Shown: positions 34,435 to 42,295 of the stretch, piece after piece | Numbering within the stretch: the first letter of the stretch is position 1 | How the letters are laid out: every line of letters starts with the position of its first letter | From: JBBCJM01 sp037190175 | GTDB lineage: Bacteria; Pseudomonadota; Alphaproteobacteria; Rhodobacterales; Rhodobacteraceae | Assembly: GCA_037190175.1 (NCBI GenBank) | Contig: JBBCJM010000065.1 | Location: 47,080-111,079 of the forward strand | Direction of reading: 5' to 3' | DNA length: 64,000 nucleotides | The notes under the pieces: model-generated | Database searches by the model: none | Told to the model about the DNA's origin: nothing | What the model saw: only the letters and a program-made list of their open reading frames with translations | Made by a program: the position numbers and the translations under genes

Positions 34435-35589
34435 TCAATAGGGGAAACGACCATGGCCAGGGACAAATCGTGCAGGTTCCACATTCGCGCCAACAAGCTC
34501 CAACAGCAACCTGCCAGCCAGTGAGAAATGGAAGTTCAGCAAACCAGCCTCCCGGTTGCCTGTTCCTAGATCAAGCAAATCAATGCCCGCGCGTTCGTAC
34601 ACATCACTGGCTTTCATCACGCTGGTCAGGAGATCGGTTTTCTTGAAAGGGTTATGATGATTGTGGGACACTTCATTTCGAAGAATCATCAATGCATTGG
34701 CTACGCTACCCTTCAAATGGAATTTCTCGGCGAGCACATGCGCCTTCATAGTTCCCGATCCATCCAGCCATTCGAGCAGTTGCATGACAGCGAGCATCCT
34801 GATCGTATAGCCCAACGGACGGGAGCGGCTCTCCATGAACGACTCGACGGCCAGCCGGAACGCCCTACCATTGTCCGGCTGTGCCTGCTGATAGCAAAGC
34901 ACCGCGCGGTAAACTTCAGAAATCCCCTCGGCACGCTTCTCATGATTCAGAACACCGTTAATGGCTTCGTTAAACAACGGGCGAAACTCCCCGCTTTCGT
35001 GCCAGTTGGTCAGGAACAGCGTCAGCCGCTGTCCACTTTGGCGTGCGCATTCTCGCAGCGGACAACCGAGAGCGATTTCCAGTGCGGCTAGATTGGCATC
35101 ATTGAAATCGGGGCTGTTCCGAATACAGAGGCCATGCTCTCCGCCTATCAAGCGGCTGCCGCACACAAGATCGACATGATGAACCAACCGTTTTCCGGGA
35201 CGTAAAAACACCTCTTCGACTGTGGAGGTCGCGCTAAAAGTAATCGCCTCGTTGCAGACGAAACGCCAGACCGGAGCCGGATTCACAAAGTCGAATGTCC
35301 GCGCAATGAAACTATCCCTCGCATCCCATCCACCCAGAAGCGGCCGAAAACGCGCAAAGGATACAGGCAACTGCTGTGCACGAACCTCCCCCGTCTGCGT
35401 GGAAAAGACCAGATTATGAAAGGTAATCCGGTCCTCACCAGCCTTGATACCTAGTTGTGCCGAATCCTCGATCGCGAACTCCTCGCGTTCAGTATCCAGC
35501 CAGCATCGACAGCGGGCGGCGAAGCGGCCGTCGATATGAAGATCGCACCCACCGACGAGCCGACCGGCGAGGGGGAAGGGAGTGCTCAT
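34435..35589 (-). CDS. Candidate HEPN-domain protein (possible RNase), low-GC insertion in liu cluster
   Basis: A 384-residue protein that I do not recognise as a named family. The N-terminal 200 residues look beta-rich (LVGGCDLHIDGRFAARCRCW; HHVDLVCGSRLIGGEHGLC). The C-terminal 180 residues are helical and contain ALMILRNEVSHNHHNPF, where R304-N305-x3-H309 fits the Rx4-6H catalytic motif of HEPN ribonucleases, with the preferred polar residue after Arg. Two-domain proteins with a beta-rich front and HEPN end occur among abortive-infection factors such as ApeA; this parallel is inference. GC content is visibly lower than all neighbours. It begins 2 bases after liuB, using the end of liuB as its ribosome-binding region. 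Confidence 0.6.
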   Translation of the reverse strand: MSTPFPLAGRLVGGCDLHIDGRFAARCRCWLDTEREEFAIEDSAQLGIKAGEDRITFHNLVFSTQTGEVRAQQLPVSFARFRPLLGGWDARDSFIARTFDFVNPAPVWRFVCNEAITFSATSTVEEVFLRPGKRLVHHVDLVCGSRLIGGEHGLCIRNSPDFNDANLAALEIALGCPLRECARQSGQRLTLFLTNWHESGEFRPLFNEAINGVLNHEKRAEGISEVYRAVLCYQQAQPDNGRAFRLAVESFMESRSRPLGYTIRMLAVMQLLEWLDGSGTMKAHVLAEKFHLKGSVANALMILRNEVSHNHHNPFKKTDLLTSVMKASDVYERAGIDLLDLGTGNREAGLLNFHFSLAGRLLLELVGANVEPARFVPGHGRFPY

Positions 35590-35591
35590 CC

Positions 35592-37196
35592 TCACATCCT
35601 GAACACGCCGAAGCGTGTCTCCCCGATGGGCGCGTTCAGGGCCGCCATCAGTGACAGCGCCAGCACGGCCCGGGTCTTCCTGGGGTCCATCACCCCGTCG
35701 TCCCACAGCCGGGCCGAGGCGTAGAGCGGATGCGACTGGCGGGCGAACATCTCGATGGTGGGGCGCTTGAACTCCGCCTCCTCCTCGGGGCTCCATTGCT
35801 CCCCTGCCCGCTCGATCCCCTCGCGCCGCACGGTGGCCAGCACCCCGGCCGCCTGCTCCCCCCCCATCACGCTGATGCGCGCGTTGGGCCAGGTCCACAG
35901 GAACCGCGGCTGGTAGGCGCGGCCCGCCATGCCGTAGTTGCCGGCGCCGAAACTGCCGCCCACCAGCAAGGTGATCTTCGGCACCTCGGTGGTAGCCACC
36001 GCCGTCACCATCTTGGCCCCGTGCCGGGCGATGCCTTCGTTCTCGTATTTCCGGCCCACCATGAAGCCGGTGATGTTTTGCAGGAAAACCAGGGGGATGC
36101 CGCGCTGGGAGCACAGTTCCACGAAATGCGCCCCCTTCTGCGCGGCCTCGCTGAACAGCACCCCGTTGTTGGCGACGATGCCGACGGGCACCCCCATGAC
36201 ATGGGCGAAGCCGGTCACCAGCGTCTCGCCGAACCGCGCCTTGAACTCGTCCAGCCGCGAGCCGTCCACGATCCGCGCGATCACCTCGCGGATGTCGTAG
36301 GGGGTGCGCAGGTCGGCGGGCACCAGGCCTAGGATCTCGTCGGGGTCGTAGGCGGGGTCCTCGGGGGTTTCCCGGCGGGGGCCTTCCGGGCGGCGCAGGT
36401 TCAGGTTCCGCACCGCCTCGCGCGCCAGGGCGAGCGCATGGGCGTCATCCTCGGCCAGGTAATCCGCCACCCCGGACAGCCGGGTATGCACCTCGCCGCC
36501 GCCCAGATCCTCGGCGCTGACCACCTCGCCGGTGGCGGCCCTGACCAGCGGCGGGCCGGCCAGGAAGATCGTCCCCTGCCCCCGCACGATGATCGAGACA
36601 TCCGACATGGCCGGCACATAAGCCCCCCCGGCGGTGCAGGAGCCCATGACCACCGCGATCTGCGGGATGCCGAGGGCGGACATGCGGGCCTGGTTGTAGA
36701 AGATGCGGCCGAAATGGTCGCGGTCGGGGAACACCTCGTCCTGGTTGGGCAGGTTGGCGCCGCCACTGTCCACCAGATAGACGCAGGGCAGCCGGCATTC
36801 CGCCGCGATCTCCTGCGCGCGCAGATGCTTCTTGACCGTCATGGGATAGTAGGTGCCGCCCTTCACGGTGGCGTCGTTGCAGAGGACCATCGCCTCCTGC
36901 CCATGCACCCGCCCGATCCCGGCGATCAGCCCGGCACAGGGCGCGGCGCCCTCGTACATCCCATGCGCGGCGGTGGCGCCGATCTCCAGGAACGGCGCCC
37001 CGGGGTCCAAGAGCCCCGCCACCCGGTCGCGCGGCGCCATCTTGCCCCGCGCCGTATGCCGCTCCCGCGCCCTCTCGCCGCCCCCCGCGGCCGCGAGCCG
37101 GGCGGCGGTTTCGATCTCCGCCAGCATGGCGAGATGGGCGGCGCGATTGGCGCGCGCGGTTTCCGAGGTGGGGAGGAAGGAGGAGGCGAGTTTCAT
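35592..37196 (-). CDS. liuB: Methylcrotonyl-CoA carboxylase, carboxyltransferase beta subunit
   Basis: A 534-residue carboxyltransferase that moves CO2 from biotin on LiuD to 3-methylcrotonyl-CoA. The family start includes ARGKMAPRDRVAGLLDPG, and conserved blocks CNDATVKGGTYYPMTVKKHL, VDSGGANLPNQDEVFPDRDH and GSCTAGGAYVPAMSDVSII follow. The second crotonase-like half has LVFLQNITGFMVGRKYENEG and GGSFGAGNYGMAGRAY. These match MCC beta rather than propionyl-CoA carboxylase beta. It is the first gene of its transcription unit, divergent from hicA. The usual liuB-liuD contiguity is broken by three other genes. Confidence 0.95.
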   Translation of the reverse strand: MKLASSFLPTSETARANRAAHLAMLAEIETAARLAAAGGGERARERHTARGKMAPRDRVAGLLDPGAPFLEIGATAAHGMYEGAAPCAGLIAGIGRVHGQEAMVLCNDATVKGGTYYPMTVKKHLRAQEIAAECRLPCVYLVDSGGANLPNQDEVFPDRDHFGRIFYNQARMSALGIPQIAVVMGSCTAGGAYVPAMSDVSIIVRGQGTIFLAGPPLVRAATGEVVSAEDLGGGEVHTRLSGVADYLAEDDAHALALAREAVRNLNLRRPEGPRRETPEDPAYDPDEILGLVPADLRTPYDIREVIARIVDGSRLDEFKARFGETLVTGFAHVMGVPVGIVANNGVLFSEAAQKGAHFVELCSQRGIPLVFLQNITGFMVGRKYENEGIARHGAKMVTAVATTEVPKITLLVGGSFGAGNYGMAGRAYQPRFLWTWPNARISVMGGEQAAGVLATVRREGIERAGEQWSPEEEAEFKRPTIEMFARQSHPLYASARLWDDGVMDPRKTRAVLALSLMAALNAPIGETRFGVFRM

Positions 37197-37208
37197 CGGA
37201 CAACCCCC

Positions 37209-37240
37209 TTGACGATACCGTATTCCGATACCACTATATC
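37209..37240 (+). promoter_or_regulatory. Candidate hicAB promoter/operator in divergent region
   Basis: TTGACG (37209-37214) with an AT-rich -10 region CACTATATC about 17-18 bases on. It overlaps direct repeats GATACC at 37214-37219 and 37227-37232 and a small palindrome ATAC-C-GTAT (37215-37223), suitable as an operator for autorepression by HicB. The same 100 bases must contain the liuB promoter on the other strand. Confidence 0.35.
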
Positions 37241-37298
37241 CTCACGATGGCTGCATAGGACGTGCTCCCGTCTTCTTCCGCAGATGAAGGAGCCACCT

Positions 37299-37556
37299 AT
37301 GCTTTCGTCGAAACACGCCCGCATCCTCGCGGCGATCTTCGAGAACCCGGTCCGCGCCGACATCCGCTGGAACGATGTAGAGACCCTGTTCCGCGCGCTG
37401 GGCGCCACGATCTCGCAAGGCGCCGGTTCCCGGGTGCGGATCGCGCTGAACAACCGCCGGATGGTGCTCCACGAGCCCCATCCGCGGCCCACGCTCGTCA
37501 AGGATGCGGTGCGCTCGCTGCGCCGTTTCCTGCTGGAAGCCGGAGTCGAACCATGA
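37299..37556 (+). CDS. hicA: HicA family mRNA-interferase toxin
   Basis: An 85-residue basic protein with a dsRNA-binding-like fold. SKHARILAAIFENPVRADIRW and the core LFRALGATISQGAGSRVRIAL match the larger HicA subfamily. In small HicA toxins the active His follows GS; here the GSRVRI form has Arg and candidate His residues lie in LHEPHPRP further on. AAGGAG precedes the ATG at 37299. It overlaps hicB by 4 bases (ATGA). HicA toxins cleave mRNA/tmRNA during translation; HicB neutralises them. Encoded opposite to all surrounding liu genes. Confidence 0.85.
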   Translation: MLSSKHARILAAIFENPVRADIRWNDVETLFRALGATISQGAGSRVRIALNNRRMVLHEPHPRPTLVKDAVRSLRRFLLEAGVEP

Positions 37557-37906
37557 AACCCTACAGGGGCTACAGCGCCGCCGTGAGCTTCGACGAGGAC
37601 GCCCTGCTGTTCCACGGTGAGGTGCTGGGCACCCGCGACGTCATCACCTTTCAGGCCCGCACGGCGGAAGACCTGCCCAAGGCGTTCCATGACAGCGTGG
37701 ACGATTATCTGGCCTGGTGCGCCGAGGACGGGGTGCAGCCCGAGAAGCCCTATTCCGGCACGCTGTCGCTGCGGGCCAACCCAGACCTGCACCGCCGGAT
37801 GGCCGACGCGGCGGCGCGGCAAGCCAAGTCGCTGAACCAGTGGATGGTCGAAGCGCTGGCCCGGCGGGCGGACGAGGATCTCGCAGGCGACGTGCGCCTG
37901 TCTTGA
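37553..37906 (+). CDS. hicB: HicB family antitoxin with ribbon-helix-helix C-terminus
   Basis: A 117-residue antitoxin. The N-terminal half is the degenerate RNase H-like HicB domain (YSAAVSFDEDALLFHGEV; FQARTAEDLPKAFHDSVDDY). The C-terminal half SLRANPDLHRRMADAAARQA then KSLNQWMVEALARR is a ribbon-helix-helix DNA-binding motif, so it should bind the promoter upstream of hicA and repress the operon. It is translationally coupled to hicA. The downstream VapC gene converges on it. Confidence 0.88.
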   Translation: MKPYRGYSAAVSFDEDALLFHGEVLGTRDVITFQARTAEDLPKAFHDSVDDYLAWCAEDGVQPEKPYSGTLSLRANPDLHRRMADAAARQAKSLNQWMVEALARRADEDLAGDVRLS

Positions 37907-37935
37907 CGTCAGCCCGTTTCCCCGGAGCCCGACGC

Positions 37936-38313
37936 TCACCGGATCACCTCGATCTCGACCCCGAGCTCCAGCCCCGCCCAGGCCCGATCCGCGGTCAGCA
38001 CCGGGGCGCCAAGCTCCTGCGCAAGCGCCAGACAGCACCTGTCGCCCATGGACAGGCCCTTCGCCCGGGTGGCGGCGCGCATCACCCCCGCACGCCGCGC
38101 CGTGTCGACCGACAGCGGCCGGGTGATCGGAGCGAACTGGGCGATCACCGCGTCGATCTGGTCGTCGCCGGCCCCGTGGTCCACCAGTTTCGAGACCACC
38201 TCGGCCAGGTTGACGCTGCTGAGCGCGGCATCGTCCAGCGCGGCCGCGATCCGGGCCGCCCCCGGTTCCTCGAACAGCACCATCAGAATGGCCGAGGCAT
38301 CCAGCACGATCAT
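37936..38313 (-). CDS. VapC-type PIN-domain ribonuclease toxin
   Basis: A 125-residue PIN-domain protein. The acidic metal-binding set is complete: D5 in MIVLDASAIL, E38 in SVNLAEVV, D91 in LSMGDRCCLALA and D109 in VLTADRAW. This is the pattern of active VapC toxins that cleave tRNA or rRNA. It is coupled by an ATGA overlap to the antitoxin gene upstream. It is the second toxin module within 1 kb, tail-to-tail with hicAB. Confidence 0.9.
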   Translation of the reverse strand: MIVLDASAILMVLFEEPGAARIAAALDDAALSSVNLAEVVSKLVDHGAGDDQIDAVIAQFAPITRPLSVDTARRAGVMRAATRAKGLSMGDRCCLALAQELGAPVLTADRAWAGLELGVEIEVIR

Positions 38314-38783
38314 CCGTCCTCGCCCCAGGCCGCGCGGCGCCCGGCAAGGAAATCATCCACCACTCCGGCACGCCCGGCCTTCAGCGGCCGCAGCAGGGCC
38401 TGCACCCGTTCCAATGCCACCGCCGAAGACAGGATGCGCAACTCGCCGTCGCGGACCTCGGCGGTGACGGTGCCGGCATCGTCCAGCCGCATCGCCCGCC
38501 GCATCTCGGCCGGGATCACCACCCTGCCGTCCGCGCCGACCGTCAGCCTTTGCGGACCCACATCCGCGGGCCGGCCGGCGGGCGCCTCGGCCTCTTCCTG
38601 CGCCGACTTCCAGTACTGGAACTGGGTCGAGGCGGTGTTGGGATTGCCGCCTTCCTCCTCGAACCGTCTGATCACGTCCTTGCGGCGGGCGCGCTGCCCG
38701 GTCTCGCGGGTCAACTGGTCGGCAATCTCCCAGACCCGGCGGGTGGAGCCGGAAGCAGGCCGCATGGAGGCAAAGGTGGTCAT
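38310..38783 (-). CDS. VapB-type antitoxin: AbrB domain with an N-terminal extension
   Basis: A 157-residue protein. Residues about 82-120 (VGADGRVVIPAEMRRAMRLD and the ELRILSS strand) are a SpoVT/AbrB swapped-hairpin DNA-binding domain. The C-terminal segment LLRPLKAGRAGVVDDFLAGR should wrap the PIN toxin. Unusually, about 65 residues precede the AbrB domain: TRRVWEIADQLTRETGQRAR and GGNPNTASTQFQYWKS, helical and possibly a second DNA-binding or partner domain. Ordinary VapB proteins are 70-90 residues. A palindromic AT-rich operator lies 16 bases upstream of the start. Confidence 0.82.
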   Translation of the reverse strand: MTTFASMRPASGSTRRVWEIADQLTRETGQRARRKDVIRRFEEEGGNPNTASTQFQYWKSAQEEAEAPAGRPADVGPQRLTVGADGRVVIPAEMRRAMRLDDAGTVTAEVRDGELRILSSAVALERVQALLRPLKAGRAGVVDDFLAGRRAAWGEDG

Positions 38784-38798
38784 GGCATGTCACCCCTC

Positions 38799-38838
38799 TA
38801 TGTTGTTCAACATATATGACATGAACTAAACTATATGT
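38799..38838. promoter_or_regulatory. Palindromic AT-rich operator of the vapBC-like module
   Basis: Perfect palindrome TATGTTG-TT-CAACATA (38799-38814), followed by an overlapping inverted repeat ACATATA (38810-38816) and TATATGT (38832-38838). The region is strikingly AT-rich for this genome and directly precedes the antitoxin ATG (38783), so it is the likely autoregulatory operator/promoter. Confidence 0.6.
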
Positions 38839-38851
38839 ATAGCCGCCCGCC

Positions 38852-39346
38852 TCATGGCGCCAGCGTGACCCAGAGCCGGATCGCCTGCGCGGCGGCGAGT
38901 TCGGTCAGGCAGGCGCGGCGCTGCCAGTCGGGGTCGTCGTCATAGGGATGCGCGGGCGACAGGCCATAGCCGCAATGCGCCTCGGCGAAAGCCTCCCAAT
39001 GCTCCAGCGCCGCCTCGGGCGGCGGGCGGCCCCCCGCCTGCCCGCCGGTGCCCCGATCCGCCAGCCGCGCGGTCAGGTCCCAGACCAGATGGCGCCATGT
39101 GGCATGGGCCTCGTCCAGGCAGTCCCGCGCGCCGAAGCCCTTGCCCTCCCACGCCCGGCAGCCGGCGAAGACCACATCCGCGCAGTCGCCATAGCGCCCG
39201 AAGCTGGCGTATTGCAGGTCCAGGCACTGGTTCGCCCGATAGACCGCATTGCGGCTGGGCACGTCCTGCTCCGCCGCCGGGATCTCCCACGCCTCCTGCG
39301 CCGCCGCGGGCAGGGCCATGGCCATCAGGACAAGAACCGCCCTCAT
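38852..39346 (-). CDS. Exported Cys-rich protein downstream of liuA
   Basis: A 164-residue protein with signal peptide MRAVLVLMAMALPAAAQEAW. The mature part holds six Cys, including NQCLDLQYASFGRYGDCADV, FAGCRAWEGKGFGARDCLDE and AEAHCGYGLSPAH plus RRACLTEL, suggesting three disulphides. The pattern of Cys in helical repeats is loosely like LprI/DUF1311 lysozyme-inhibitor proteins, but this is weak. The ATG at 39346 overlaps liuA by 4 bases. It ends just before the vapBC operator. Confidence 0.7.
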   Translation of the reverse strand: MRAVLVLMAMALPAAAQEAWEIPAAEQDVPSRNAVYRANQCLDLQYASFGRYGDCADVVFAGCRAWEGKGFGARDCLDEAHATWRHLVWDLTARLADRGTGGQAGGRPPPEAALEHWEAFAEAHCGYGLSPAHPYDDDPDWQRRACLTELAAAQAIRLWVTLAP

Positions 39347-40503
39347 ACCGCCCCCATCAGCTCGCGCCCGATCAGCATCCGGCGAATCTCGCTGGTGCCC
39401 GCGCCGATCTCCATCAGCTTGGCGTCGCGGAACAGGCGCGAGACCACCGAGTCGGCCAGGAACCCCGCCCCGCCCAAAGCCTGCACCGCCTGATGCGCCT
39501 GCACCATCGCCTGCTCGGAACAATACAGAACGCAGGCCGCCGCGTCCTGCCGCGTGACCTCGCCGCGGTCGCAGGCGCGGGCGACTTCATACAGATACGC
39601 GCGGGCGGTGTTGCAGGCGGTGTACATGTCGGCCAGCTTCGCCTGCATCAGCTGGAAGTTCCCGATCGGCTGGCCGAACTGGTGGCGGCTCTTCAGATAG
39701 GGCGCCACCTCGTCCAGGCAGGCCATCATGATGCCGGTGCCGATGCCGGACAGCACCACCCGCTCGTAGTCCAGCCCCGACATCAGCACCGCGACCCCGC
39801 GCCCCTCCTGCCCCAGCACGGCCTCGAAGGGCACCTCGCAGCCCTCGAAGATCAGCTCGCCGGTGTTCGAGCCCCGCATCCCCAGCTTGTCGAAATGGGG
39901 GCCTTGCGTGAACCCCGCGGTGCCCTTCTCGACCAGGAAGGCGGTGATCCCCTTCGAGCCCGCCGCCGGGTCGGTCTTGGCATAGACCACCAGCACATCG
40001 GCGTCCGGGCCGTTGGTGATCCAGTATTTCGAGCCGTTCAGCACATAGCGGTCGTTGCGCCGCTCGGCGCGCAGCCTCATCCCCACCACGTCCGACCCCG
40101 CCCCGGCCTCGGACATGGCCAGCGCGCCGACCGAGGCCCCGCTCACCAGCCCCGGCAGATAGCGCGCCTTCTGCTCGGGTGTCCCGTTCAGCCGGATCTG
40201 GTTCACGCAGAGGTTGGAATGCGCGCCGTAGGACAGCGAGATGCTGGCCGAGGCCCGCGCGATCTCCTCGATCGCCACCACATGGGCGAGATAGCCGAGG
40301 CCGGTGCCGCCGTATTCCTCGGGCACCGTGACGCCCAGCACCCCCAGATCCCCCATCTCGCGCCACAGCGCCGCGGGGAAGACGTTGTCGCGGTCGATCT
40401 GCGCCGCCAAGGGCTTCACCCGCTCCTGCGCCCAGGCGTGGACGGCCTCGCGCAGCGCGGCGATGTCCTCGCCCAGATCGAACCGCATCGAGCCCGTGAA
40501 CAT
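39343..40503 (-). CDS. liuA: Isovaleryl-CoA dehydrogenase
   Basis: A 386-residue FAD enzyme oxidising isovaleryl-CoA to 3-methylcrotonyl-CoA, feeding LiuBD. GALAMSEAGAGSDVVGM and YWITNGPDADVLVVYAKT are acyl-CoA dehydrogenase FAD/substrate motifs. Most telling is SGLDYERVVLSGIGTGIM: the Glu at about residue 247 on helix G is the catalytic-base position specific to isovaleryl-CoA dehydrogenases, rather than the usual Glu nearer the C-terminus. GGAGG precedes the ATG at 40503. A TGAAC-N4-GTTCA palindrome lies 23 bases upstream. Confidence 0.93.
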   Translation of the reverse strand: MFTGSMRFDLGEDIAALREAVHAWAQERVKPLAAQIDRDNVFPAALWREMGDLGVLGVTVPEEYGGTGLGYLAHVVAIEEIARASASISLSYGAHSNLCVNQIRLNGTPEQKARYLPGLVSGASVGALAMSEAGAGSDVVGMRLRAERRNDRYVLNGSKYWITNGPDADVLVVYAKTDPAAGSKGITAFLVEKGTAGFTQGPHFDKLGMRGSNTGELIFEGCEVPFEAVLGQEGRGVAVLMSGLDYERVVLSGIGTGIMMACLDEVAPYLKSRHQFGQPIGNFQLMQAKLADMYTACNTARAYLYEVARACDRGEVTRQDAAACVLYCSEQAMVQAHQAVQALGGAGFLADSVVSRLFRDAKLMEIGAGTSEIRRMLIGRELMGAV

Positions 40504-40525
40504 CGCCCGCCTCCTCCCCAGGAAC

Positions 40526-40539
40526 TGAACGCATGTTCA
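40526..40539. promoter_or_regulatory. Palindromic operator candidate upstream of liuA
   Basis: TGAAC-GCAT-GTTCA, a perfect inverted repeat 23 bases before the liuA ATG, in the form typical of TetR-type fatty-acid or branched-chain acyl-CoA regulators. No regulator gene for it is present in the window. Confidence 0.45.
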
Positions 40540-40627
40540 TTTCCATAGGACAGCGCGCGAGTCGGGTCAAGCAACCGCATACCTCTCGCCCCTGCTTTCT
40601 TTGGTGTCTTAAATATCCTGCGGGGTT

Positions 40628-40666
40628 GCCAGTGGTTTACGCCATTGGTTCGAGTGAACCACTGGC
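40628..40666 (-). terminator. Hairpin downstream of trpE
   Basis: Inverted repeat GCCAGTGGTT (40628-40637) and AACCACTGGC (40657-40666) with a 19-base loop, about 105 bases past the trpE stop. Just beyond lies the reverse-oriented GATATTT..ACCAAAGAAAG element (about 40590-40622). No U-tract follows, so termination is only probable. Confidence 0.4.
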
Positions 40667-40770
40667 TGGGGGGTGCAAAACCCCCGGCGGCCTGCACAAC
40701 CGCGACATCGGCAAGGCCGGGCGACGGCGGGGGGTTCAAGGGGGGCGGCCCCAGCCCCCCTTGCCCGGCC

Positions 40771-42288
40771 TCAGCCGCTGTTGCGGCCCGAGAAGAGGCC
40801 CGCGCCCTCGGCGGCGGCGCGCAGCGCGCGGGACTTGTTCAGCGTCTCCTGGAACTCGGCCTCGGGGTCGCTGTCATAGACCACCCCGCCGCCGGCCTGG
40901 GTATAGAGCACCCCGTCCTTCAGCACCGCGGTGCGCAGGGCGATGCAGAAGTCCATCTCGCCGTTGGCGGCGAAATAGCCCACGCCGCCGCCGTAGACCC
41001 CGCGCTTCTCGGGCTCCAGCTCGTCGATGATCTCCATCGCCCGCACCTTGGGCGCGCCCGAGACGGTGCCCGCCGGCAGCCCGGCCAGCAGCGCCGACAA
41101 GGCATCCTCGCCCGGCCGGATTTCGCCCACCACGTTCGAGACGATGTGCATGACGTGGCTGTACCGTTCGATCACGAACTGCTCGGTCGGATGCACGGTG
41201 CCCACCTTCGCCACCCGCCCCACGTCGTTGCGGCCGAGGTCCAGCAGCATCAGATGCTCGGCGCGTTCCTTGGCGTCGGACAAGAGGTCGGCCTCGTTGG
41301 CCCTGTCCTCGGCGGGGGTCAGCCCTCGCTTGCGGGTGCCGGCGATGGGGCGGATCGTGACCTCGCCGTCGCGCAGCCGCACCAGGATCTCCGGCGAGGC
41401 GCCGATCACCTGGAACGCGCCGACGTTGACGAAGAACATGAAGGGCGAGGGGTTGGTGCGCCGCAGGCTGCGGTAGAAGGCGAAGGGCGGATGCGCGAAG
41501 TCCTGCGCCCACCTCTGGCTCGGCACCACCTGGAACACGTCGCCGGCGCGGATATAGTCCTTCACCCGCTCCACCGCGGCCAGATAGTCCTCATGGCTGA
41601 AGTTCGAGCGCGGCTCGCCCACCGGCGGGGCCTCGCGCGCGAAGTCGTGCGTCACGCCGGGCGCGCGGTCGAGGTCGCGCAGCGCGTCCATCACCCGCTC
41701 GGCCGCCTGGGCATAGGCGCCGCGCGCGGTCAGGCCCGAGCCCGCCCAGACCGGGGCGACCAGCGTGACCTCGCCCTTCACCCCGTCCAGCACGGCCACG
41801 ACCGAGGGGCGCATCAGCACCGCGTCGGGCATCCCCAGCGGGTCGGGCTTGTCGCCCAGCGGCAGGCGCTCGACCAGCCGCACCATGTCGTAGCCCAGAT
41901 AGCCGAAGAGCCCGGCGGCGATCGCGGGCAGGCCCTCGGGCATCTCGATGGCGCTTTCGGCCACCAGCGCCCGCAGGCTCTCGAAGGGATGCCGGGGGTC
42001 GGGGCGGAAGGCGTCGGCGTCGAAGCGCGCCTCGCGGTTCACCTCCACCGCCTCGCCGCGGCAGCGCCAGATCAGGTCGGGCTTCAGCCCCACCACCGAA
42101 TAGCGCCCGCGCACCTCGCCGCCGGTCACGCTTTCCAGGATGAAGGTGTCGGGCCGCGCATCGCCCAGCTTCAGCATCAGCGAGACCGGGGTGTCGAGGT
42201 CGGCGGCCAGCCGGGCCCAGACCACCTGGTTCTTCCCCTCGGCCCAGCCGCGTTCGAAGGTGGCGAAGTCGGGGATCAGTTCGGCCAT
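40771..42288 (-). CDS. trpE: Anthranilate synthase component I
   Basis: A 505-residue enzyme that converts chorismate to anthranilate with ammonia supplied by TrpG, the first step of tryptophan synthesis. The chorismate-binding half is intact: PSPFMFFVNVGAFQVIGASP, RPIAGTRKRGLTPAED, LGRNDVGRVAKVGTV and AGTVSGAPKVRAMEIIDELE. The N-terminal tryptophan-feedback domain includes TPVSLMLKLGDARPDTFILE (the LLES-type motif). It lies 7 bases downstream of the PpiD-like gene, an arrangement common in this order. Confidence 0.96.
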   Translation of the reverse strand: MAELIPDFATFERGWAEGKNQVVWARLAADLDTPVSLMLKLGDARPDTFILESVTGGEVRGRYSVVGLKPDLIWRCRGEAVEVNREARFDADAFRPDPRHPFESLRALVAESAIEMPEGLPAIAAGLFGYLGYDMVRLVERLPLGDKPDPLGMPDAVLMRPSVVAVLDGVKGEVTLVAPVWAGSGLTARGAYAQAAERVMDALRDLDRAPGVTHDFAREAPPVGEPRSNFSHEDYLAAVERVKDYIRAGDVFQVVPSQRWAQDFAHPPFAFYRSLRRTNPSPFMFFVNVGAFQVIGASPEILVRLRDGEVTIRPIAGTRKRGLTPAEDRANEADLLSDAKERAEHLMLLDLGRNDVGRVAKVGTVHPTEQFVIERYSHVMHIVSNVVGEIRPGEDALSALLAGLPAGTVSGAPKVRAMEIIDELEPEKRGVYGGGVGYFAANGEMDFCIALRTAVLKDGVLYTQAGGGVVYDSDPEAEFQETLNKSRALRAAAEGAGLFSGRNSG

Positions 42289-42295
42289 GGCCCGC

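Noticed and set aside
33600..34450. Treating SNase and ankyrin genes as mobile-element cargo
   Set aside because: No transposase, integrase, terminal repeats or tRNA were seen; base composition of these two genes matches the background.
37299..37556. hicA as a broken gene because GSH is replaced by GSRV
   Set aside because: The larger HicA subfamily carries GSRV with His residues elsewhere, and the frame and coupling to hicB are intact.
40676..40770. G-rich repeats downstream of trpE as a possible RNA gene
   Set aside because: Short homopolymeric G/C runs without a coherent secondary structure or conserved motif; treated as intergenic sequence.
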